Positions 36,414-42,688 of a stretch of 42,688 bases of DNA are shown here, in pieces. Position 1 is the stretch's first letter, and each line of letters begins with the position of its first letter. The stretch lies in assembly GCF_013116825.1 (NCBI RefSeq), contig NZ_JABFNS010000082.1:1-42688 (forward strand), in the 5' to 3' direction. The notes under the pieces are model-generated. The model searched no databases. It had not been told where the DNA came from and was given only the letters and a program-made list of their open reading frames with translations. Position numbers and translations under genes: made by a program. This DNA comes from Myxococcus xanthus (GTDB lineage: Bacteria > Myxococcota > Myxococcia > Myxococcales > Myxococcaceae).

Positions 36414-37081
36414 TGCCCGCGCGCAAGTTGTACTTCGAAGCCATCCGCGTCGGGGATGAACTGCCCGCGCTGGCCAAGGCGCCCGTCGACCGCGTCCAGC
36501 TGTCGCGCTACGCCGGCGCGTCCGGAGACTTCAACCCGGTCCACGTGGACGAGCTCTACGCCAAGAGCGTGGGCATGCCGAGCGTCTACGCGCCCGGCAT
36601 GCTCGTCATGGGCATGCTCGGCCAGCTCATCAGTGACTGGGCCCGGGGTGGGCAGATGCGGCGCTACAACGTGCGCTTCATCAAGATGGTGTGGCCGGGG
36701 GACACCGTCGTCTGCAAGGGCCGCGTGAGCGACCGGCACGGCTCCGGGGGCCGCTACTTCGTCGAAATCGACCTCTGGGCGGAGAACCAGAAGGGCGAAC
36801 TGCTGATGAAGGGCTCCTCGCAGATCCAGCTCTTCTATTCGCTGGAGGACGAGAACCGGCAGCGCTCCGGCCAGTCCCCCATCGTGGTGGAGGTGCCTCG
36901 GGAGAGCCTGAGCAACGTCAACGCCGCCGCGCCCGCCTCCGCCACCAGCGCCGCTCCCAGCGAGGGGAGCGACGAGGCGGACGAGCGCCGCGAGGGCGTC
37001 ACCTCCAAGAAGACGGTTCCCAGGGAAAAGCCGGCGGCCAAGACAGCCACGCTTCCCTCCGCGAAGAAGGCGAAGAAGTAG
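36413..37081 (+). CDS. MaoC-like hot-dog dehydratase, catalytic subunit
   Basis: A 222-residue protein. The N-terminal about 145 residues form a MaoC hot-dog fold with the intact active-site motif GDFNPVH (38-44; Asp39 and His44), which hydrates or dehydrates enoyl/3-hydroxyacyl thioesters. The last about 70 residues are a low-complexity tail rich in Ala, Ser, Glu and Lys, ending in KKAKK, unusual for this family. It overlaps the partner subunit stop by one base (ATG at 36413; a GTG three bases earlier is also possible). It probably forms a heterodimer with the preceding protein, as HadB does with HadA. Confidence 0.9.
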   Translation: MPARKLYFEAIRVGDELPALAKAPVDRVQLSRYAGASGDFNPVHVDELYAKSVGMPSVYAPGMLVMGMLGQLISDWARGGQMRRYNVRFIKMVWPGDTVVCKGRVSDRHGSGGRYFVEIDLWAENQKGELLMKGSSQIQLFYSLEDENRQRSGQSPIVVEVPRESLSNVNAAAPASATSAAPSEGSDEADERREGVTSKKTVPREKPAAKTATLPSAKKAKK

Positions 37082-37099
37082 GCAGGCGCACCGCGCCTC

Positions 37100-37123
37100 G
37101 AGGGGCGGTTCTGACCGCCCCTC
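37100..37123 (+). terminator. Candidate terminator after the MaoC pair
   Basis: A perfect 10-bp stem (37100-37109 with 37114-37123) and a 4-nt loop lie 18 nt after the stop. No T-run follows. It would separate the MaoC genes from the acyl-CoA dehydrogenase gene, which has its own candidate promoter. Confidence 0.55.
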
Positions 37124-37144
37124 AACGCGAGGTGTCATTCGGGG

Positions 37145-37173
37145 TTGACTCAAAAATCAGTCGCCGCCACACT
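37145..37173 (+). promoter_or_regulatory. Candidate promoter of the acyl-CoA dehydrogenase gene
   Basis: TTGACT (37145-37150), a 17-bp spacer and CACACT (37168-37173). The -10 match is moderate. A start near 37180 gives a leader of about 70 nt. It lies just after the candidate terminator, consistent with a separate transcript. Confidence 0.4.
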
Positions 37174-37249
37174 TCCTGCGTCTCAACGCGCCGCTGACCT
37201 CATCCTTTTTCACCGAGGGCGGGCAGCGAGCCGTCACGCAGGAGTGGCC

Positions 37250-39094
<1,845 letters not shown>

Positions 39095-39100
39095 GTCCGT

Positions 39101-39167
39101 GCCCCGCTGAAAGGCGGGGCGCCTGAAGCATCAAAGGCCACCCGGGCTCGCTGCCCTGGGTGGCCTT
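39101..39167. terminator. Two hairpins between acyl-CoA dehydrogenase and exbD genes
   Basis: The first hairpin has a 7-bp stem (39101-39107 with 39114-39120). The second has a 13-bp stem with one G-T pair (39134-39146 with 39155-39167), followed by GGTGTTT. They lie between convergent genes and probably terminate both transcripts. Confidence 0.65.
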
Positions 39168-39192
39168 GGTGTTTCCAGCAGGGAGGTGTCGC

Positions 39193-39645
39193 CTATTCGC
39201 CTTCGCGAACGCCGATGGCCAGCTGCGCGAGCCCGGCCTTCTTGGCCAGCTCCATCACCTGCACCACGGTGCCGTGGGGCACGCCCTCGTCGGCCTGGAC
39301 GATGACCACCGTCTCTTCGTCCTTCTGCCTGGCGTCATCGAAGGCCTGCTGCAGCTCGTCCTGGGAGACGACGTTGCCGGCCAGCATGAAGCGCCCGTCC
39401 GCGAGCACCGCCACCGACAGGTCCGTGGTGCGCGCGGTGACGTCCGCGGCGCCGCCCTTGGGCAGGTTCACCTTGAGGCCGGCCTTGGCGCCGCCGCCCG
39501 GCCCCTGTTGCACGATGACGGAGCTGGTCACCATGAAGATGATGAGCAGCACCAGGAAGATGTCGGTGAGCGGGGTGATGTTGATTTCAGCGAAGACGCC
39601 CTCCTCGGAGCCGTCATCGCTGCCCGGAGTCTTTCCCATGCCCAT
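39193..39645 (-). CDS. exbD: ExbD/TolR-family biopolymer transport protein
   Basis: A 150-residue ExbD/TolR: a short cytoplasmic N-terminus, one transmembrane helix (about 25-43) starting at the invariant Asp (Asp28 in ITPLTDIFLVLL), and a periplasmic domain with GRFMLAGNVVSQDEL and VIVQADEGVPHGTVVQVMELAKKAG. It forms the proton-conducting motor with ExbB, powering TonB-type or Tol-like systems. It lies 18 nt after the exbB stop in one operon. No tonB gene is in the window, so whether it serves TonB, Tol or another system is open. Confidence 0.93.
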   Translation of the reverse strand: MGMGKTPGSDDGSEEGVFAEINITPLTDIFLVLLIIFMVTSSVIVQQGPGGGAKAGLKVNLPKGGAADVTARTTDLSVAVLADGRFMLAGNVVSQDELQQAFDDARQKDEETVVIVQADEGVPHGTVVQVMELAKKAGLAQLAIGVREGE

Positions 39646-39663
39646 GGTGCGTTCTCCTCCGGC

Positions 39664-40386
39664 CTAGGCGGGCTGGGCGTCCGTGCGTGTGGCGGCGGCG
39701 GCCTGCGGTTCGGGAGGCATGGGCTCGGATGGCGGCAGGCCGGCGGCCCGCTCCTTGAGCAGCTCGACGAACTCATCGCCAATCAGGCGCAGCTCCACCA
39801 GCACGCGGGACAGGCGGGCCTGGAAGTAGTTGTAGAAGACCATCGCCTGCACGGCGACCAGGATGCCCACCGCGGTGGCGACCAGGGCCTCGGAGATACC
39901 CGTCATCACCGCCACGCTGCCGCCCGTGCCGCCCGCTTCCACGTCCAGGCCCAGGTCCTTGAAGGAGCGCATGATGCCGGCCACGGTGCCGAAGAGGCCC
40001 ACGAAGGGTGTAATCGAGCCGATGGTGGCCAGGATCCACAGGTAGCGGCGCAGCTTGAGGGCCACCTGGGCACGCTCGCGCTCCACCGCGGCCTCGATGC
40101 CAGCGCCCCCGGCGGTACGGCTGCGCTCCATCCGGTCGAACCCGGCCAGGAAGATGTCGGCGGCCACCGCGTCGGAGCGCTCGGCGGCGGTGCGGGCCGC
40201 GGCGACGTCCCCGCGCAGCAGGTGTTTGTTCACTGTCTCACCCAAGGCGCGTGAACGCTCGCCCACGCCCCAGAGCGCGATGATGCGCTCGACGGCGACA
40301 ATCAGCGCCGCGACCGAGGCGAAGATGAGCATGGCGAGGGTGACGCCACCCAGGCGGAGGTAATGGAGGATGTCGTTCAGGCTCAT
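39664..40386 (-). CDS. exbB: ExbB/TolQ/MotA-family proton channel protein
   Basis: A 240-residue ExbB/TolQ: an N-terminal transmembrane helix (about 13-34), a cytoplasmic loop, and the paired transmembrane segments with SITPFVGLFGTVAGIM and ISEALVATAVGILVAVQAMVFYNYF, the family core. The C-terminal tail is Pro/Ala-rich. It forms a pentamer around ExbD. I choose the ATG at 40386; longer in-frame starts would run into the divergent lipoprotein gene, whose start is only 43 nt away. Confidence 0.92.
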   Translation of the reverse strand: MSLNDILHYLRLGGVTLAMLIFASVAALIVAVERIIALWGVGERSRALGETVNKHLLRGDVAAARTAAERSDAVAADIFLAGFDRMERSRTAGGAGIEAAVERERAQVALKLRRYLWILATIGSITPFVGLFGTVAGIMRSFKDLGLDVEAGGTGGSVAVMTGISEALVATAVGILVAVQAMVFYNYFQARLSRVLVELRLIGDEFVELLKERAAGLPPSEPMPPEPQAAAATRTDAQPA

Positions 40387-40429
40387 TGGTGGGTGACCGG
40401 GCAGGGCGGCTTGGCCCAGACTAGGACAT

Positions 40430-41266
40430 ATGAACCGCGCAGCTGTCGCAATCTTCCTGGTAGTGCTCTGTTCTGGTTGTCCCAAGCGAATCGAGTTCGG
40501 CCCCGAAGGCGAGCTCACGGACGCGGACACCGTCTATCAGCGCGTCGTGAAGAACCAGGAGAACGTCGTCACGCTGGAGGGGGACGCGAAGCTGCGCGCC
40601 GAGCTGCCCGACCAGAGCGGCACGCTGAGCATGTTCATCGCCGTCACCCGGCCGGCCATGCTGCACCTGGAGACGTTCGACTTCTTCAACAGGCCGCTCG
40701 CCTCCCTGGTGTCCGACGGACAGCGCTTCGGGCTGTATCAAGCGGATACGAACACCTGGTACCAGGGCCCCGCCAGCCCCGCCAACGTGTCCCGCTTCCT
40801 GCCGGTCATGCTGCCGGGCGAGGAGCTGGTGCCCATCATGCTCGGGCAGGTGCCGCTCATCCCTCCGGAGCGGATGACGCTGGAGCTGGACCGCAAGAAG
40901 GGCGTCTACGTGCTGACGCTCCACCGCGGCCCGGCGACGCAGGTGCTCGACGTCCACACCAAGTACCTGCGCGTCATGAAGAGTCAGGTGCGGGGCATCC
41001 CGGGGTACGACCTGGGCTTCGAGGACTTCCTGGAGCAGGGCGGGCTCATCTTCCCGGGCCGGGTGTCGCTGGAGGCGAAGCAGGCGAAGACGAAGCTCCA
41101 GGTCCGCTACCAGCAGATCAAACTCAACGCGCGACCGGACCTCACACTCTACGAGTTGGTCCCCCCCGAGGGAGCCCGGGTGGTGGAGGTGGATGAGGCC
41201 GGCCGCGAGCTGCCCGCCGGGGCGCCCGCCTCCGGGTCGTCCTCGCCCCTGGCACCGGGTTCCTGA
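40430..41266 (+). CDS. LolB/DUF4292-like lipoprotein
   Basis: A 278-residue predicted lipoprotein with lipobox CSGC (Cys17). The body is beta-rich (VVTLEGDAKLRAEL, PAMLHLETFDFFNRPLASLVSDGQRF) and resembles the half-barrel lipoprotein-handling fold of LolA/LolB and DUF4292 proteins. A role in carrying lipids or lipoproteins to the outer membrane is inferred from fold similarity only. The C-terminus is a Pro/Ser/Ala-rich tail. The ATG at 40430 begins the signal peptide. It is divergent from exbB with 43 nt between starts; two MshEN-domain genes follow. Confidence 0.78.
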   Translation: MNRAAVAIFLVVLCSGCPKRIEFGPEGELTDADTVYQRVVKNQENVVTLEGDAKLRAELPDQSGTLSMFIAVTRPAMLHLETFDFFNRPLASLVSDGQRFGLYQADTNTWYQGPASPANVSRFLPVMLPGEELVPIMLGQVPLIPPERMTLELDRKKGVYVLTLHRGPATQVLDVHTKYLRVMKSQVRGIPGYDLGFEDFLEQGGLIFPGRVSLEAKQAKTKLQVRYQQIKLNARPDLTLYELVPPEGARVVEVDEAGRELPAGAPASGSSSPLAPGS

Positions 41267-41327
41267 CCGAGCAGGCGCGGAAGAAGGGGCGCACGCTGCC
41301 GAGACAGTCTAGAGTGCGCGCCACGAC

Positions 41328-42083
41328 ATGGCACAGATCAAGCTTGGTGAATTGCTGATCAAGGCGAACGTGCTTCAGGAGAGCCAGCTGAAGGCCGCGC
41401 TCGCCGAACAGGCGAAGTGGGGCGGCAAGCTGGGCGAAATCCTGGTCAGGATGAGCCTCGTCTCCGAGGACATCCTGGTGCGCGCCCTGTCCAAGCAACT
41501 GGGAATGCCGGCGGTGAACCTGGACGCGGTGCAGATGGTGCAGCCGCACGTGAAGGCGAAGATTCCGGCCCAGACGGCGCGGGACTTCTCCGTGCTGCCG
41601 CTGCAGGTGCGGGATGACGGCAAGTCGCTGGTGGTGGCGATGTCGGATCCGCTCAACGTGCGCATGCTGGACGAACTGCGCGCCATCACCAAGTGCCGCA
41701 TCATCCCCAACGTGGCGGGCCGGACCTCCATTGCCCGGGCCTTCGCGCGCATCTACGAGCAGAACCACGAGTTGGAGGACGCGGACACCAACTTCAAGGT
41801 GGTGGACGCCCAGGGCCGCACGGTGGTGAAGAACCTCAAGGACCTGGACCCGGCGGCCGTGGCGACCTCGCCGCGCGCCGCTCCGGCACCGGGCCGTCCC
41901 GCCCCTGCGCCCGAGGCTCCCGCCGCCCGTCCGGCGGCGGCCTCCGGCAGCCCGGCGGAGCTGCTTCGCAACGTGGAAGAAGTGCAGCGCAAGGAAGTCG
42001 CCGCCCTCAAGGCGATGGTGGAGTTGCTCATCGAGAAGGGCGTGTTCAGCCGCGAGGAGTACCTCGCGAAGGTCAAGCGGTAG
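41328..42083 (+). CDS. Stand-alone MshEN (PilB/GspE N-terminal) domain protein
   Basis: A 251-residue protein. The first about 150 residues match the MshEN domain that begins type II secretion and type IV pilus ATPases (PilB, GspE, MshE): two tandem motif copies, KLGELLIKANVLQ with SQLKAALAEQ and KLGEILVRMSLVS with RALSKQLG, then VLPLQVRDDGKSLVVAMSDP. The ATPase part is absent. Residues about 180-213 are a Pro/Ala linker, and the last 35 (NVEEVQRKEVAALKAMVELLIEKG, partly quoted) look like a short coiled coil. Some MshEN domains bind cyclic-di-GMP via RLGxx repeats; here the Arg is Lys and the motif Gly is changed in both copies, so binding is doubtful. Confidence 0.85.
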   Translation: MAQIKLGELLIKANVLQESQLKAALAEQAKWGGKLGEILVRMSLVSEDILVRALSKQLGMPAVNLDAVQMVQPHVKAKIPAQTARDFSVLPLQVRDDGKSLVVAMSDPLNVRMLDELRAITKCRIIPNVAGRTSIARAFARIYEQNHELEDADTNFKVVDAQGRTVVKNLKDLDPAAVATSPRAAPAPGRPAPAPEAPAARPAAASGSPAELLRNVEEVQRKEVAALKAMVELLIEKGVFSREEYLAKVKR

Positions 42084-42089
42084 TCCCCC

Positions 42090-42688
42090 ATGCGCAAAAA
42101 GATTGGTGAGCTGCTCGTCGAGGCCGGCGTCGTGACGGAGGAGCAGGTCCGCGCGGCATTGGGACGTCGGGGCGCCTTCGGCAGTCAGCGCCTGGGGGAG
42201 GTGTTGGTGGCGCAGGGGCTGTGCACGCCCACGCACATCGCCCAGGCCCTGTCCGCCCAGCACGCGCTGCCCTTCGTGGAGCTGCCGGAGGAGATTCCGG
42301 CGAACGTCGCGGGTTTGGTGTCCTTGGACTTCCAGTCCGAGCACCGCATCGTGCCGTTCCGGATGGAAGTGGAAGGCCGCAGCGAGCGCATCCTCGTCGC
42401 GGTGGATGACCCGGCGGACGTGACGCTCGTGGACGAGCTGCGCTTCCAGCTCCGCAAGCAGATGCGCGTCTTCGTGGCGGCTTCGGACGACCTGGACGCC
42501 GCGCTGGCGCGGGCCCGGGGCGAGCCGCTGGACATCGTGGAAGCCGTGGCCCTGGAGGACGAGGACGGTGCGTCGCCTCCGCCCGTGGCCGCTGGCGCGC
42601 CGCTCGAATGGGATTTCCCGGAGGCTCCGAAGCCCGTGCCCAAGACCGTACCGCCGTCTCCGCCCCCCGCTGCGCGTCCCCCCTCGCC
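42090..42688 (+). CDS. Second MshEN-domain protein (3' end beyond window)
   Basis: An open frame from ATG 42090, 6 nt after the previous stop, running off the window edge after 199 full codons. It starts KIGELLVEAGVVTEEQVRAAL and continues RLGEVLVAQGLCTPTHIAQAL, two MshEN motif copies; the second keeps Arg, Leu-Gly and the motif Gly of the cyclic-di-GMP-binding consensus. FRMEVEGRSERILVAVDDP follows. Residues after about 160 are Pro/Ala/Glu-rich. Whether an ATPase domain follows cannot be seen. The two genes look like a duplication and probably share an operon. Confidence 0.8.
   Translation, partial: MRKKIGELLVEAGVVTEEQVRAALGRRGAFGSQRLGEVLVAQGLCTPTHIAQALSAQHALPFVELPEEIPANVAGLVSLDFQSEHRIVPFRMEVEGRSERILVAVDDPADVTLVDELRFQLRKQMRVFVAASDDLDAALARARGEPLDIVEAVALEDEDGASPPPVAAGAPLEWDFPEAPKPVPKTVPPSPPPAARPPS

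Overview
The window looks like a chromosomal segment of a myxobacterium, most likely Myxococcus or a close relative. The grounds are very high GC with strong G/C at third codon positions, a eukaryote-like Ser/Thr kinase with PEGA domains and the HRDxSPxN catalytic loop common in that group, many lipoproteins and outer-membrane barrels, stand-alone MshEN proteins, a REC-HD-GYP regulator, and many GTG starts. The species call is inference from gene content. I see no insertion sequence, phage gene, integrase, tRNA or CRISPR array. This is mostly housekeeping and core-accessory chromosome rather than an island.

Layout. Positions 1-160 hold the end of an rRNA operon (5S rRNA and its terminator), followed by about 630 bases with no convincing gene. 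A PEGA-domain Ser/Thr kinase (896-3715) has a candidate promoter and a leader hairpin. Two overlapping KamA-family radical SAM genes follow (3814-6428); the first lacks the usual PLP-lysine loop. Positions 6481-8018 carry three small minus-strand genes for exported or membrane-anchored proteins. Positions 8070-15001 run plus-strand: a SpoIID-like protein, then queA, tgt, yajC, secD and secF (tRNA queuosine modification and Sec translocation).

Positions 15113-20144 hold an outer-membrane barrel gene, recJ, a small YHS-domain protein, and a two-gene unit of a putative zincin lipoprotein plus a barrel protein. Positions 20383-25142 are plus-strand: aspS, a YegS-like lipid kinase, a DUF72 protein, a small exported coiled-coil protein and a Smr-domain protein. 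Positions 25124-31305 are minus-strand: a large SNF2/RapA-like helicase, then DUF58 and MoxR genes and a zinc-ribbon membrane protein.

Positions 31417-33585 encode a lipoprotein joining HEAT-like repeats to a cyclophilin domain, convergent with a REC-HD-GYP regulator (33595-34710). Positions 34948-39094 form an apparent metabolic cluster: a DapB/diaminopentanoate-dehydrogenase-like oxidoreductase, a paired MaoC hot-dog dehydratase, and a long acyl-CoA dehydrogenase. Positions 39193-40386 encode ExbD and ExbB. Divergent from them lie a LolB-like lipoprotein and two MshEN-domain proteins, the second cut by the window edge.

How they work together. queA-tgt and yajC-secDF are conserved functional groups. 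The MoxR/DUF58 pair is a standard chaperone module. The HD-GYP protein and the second MshEN protein are both potential cyclic-di-GMP effectors. No single stretch is clearly a new system. The best candidates for undescribed biology are the divergent KamA paralogue, the HEAT-cyclophilin lipoprotein, the tail-anchored sigma-region-4-like protein, the altered HD-GYP site and the dehydrogenase/MaoC cluster.
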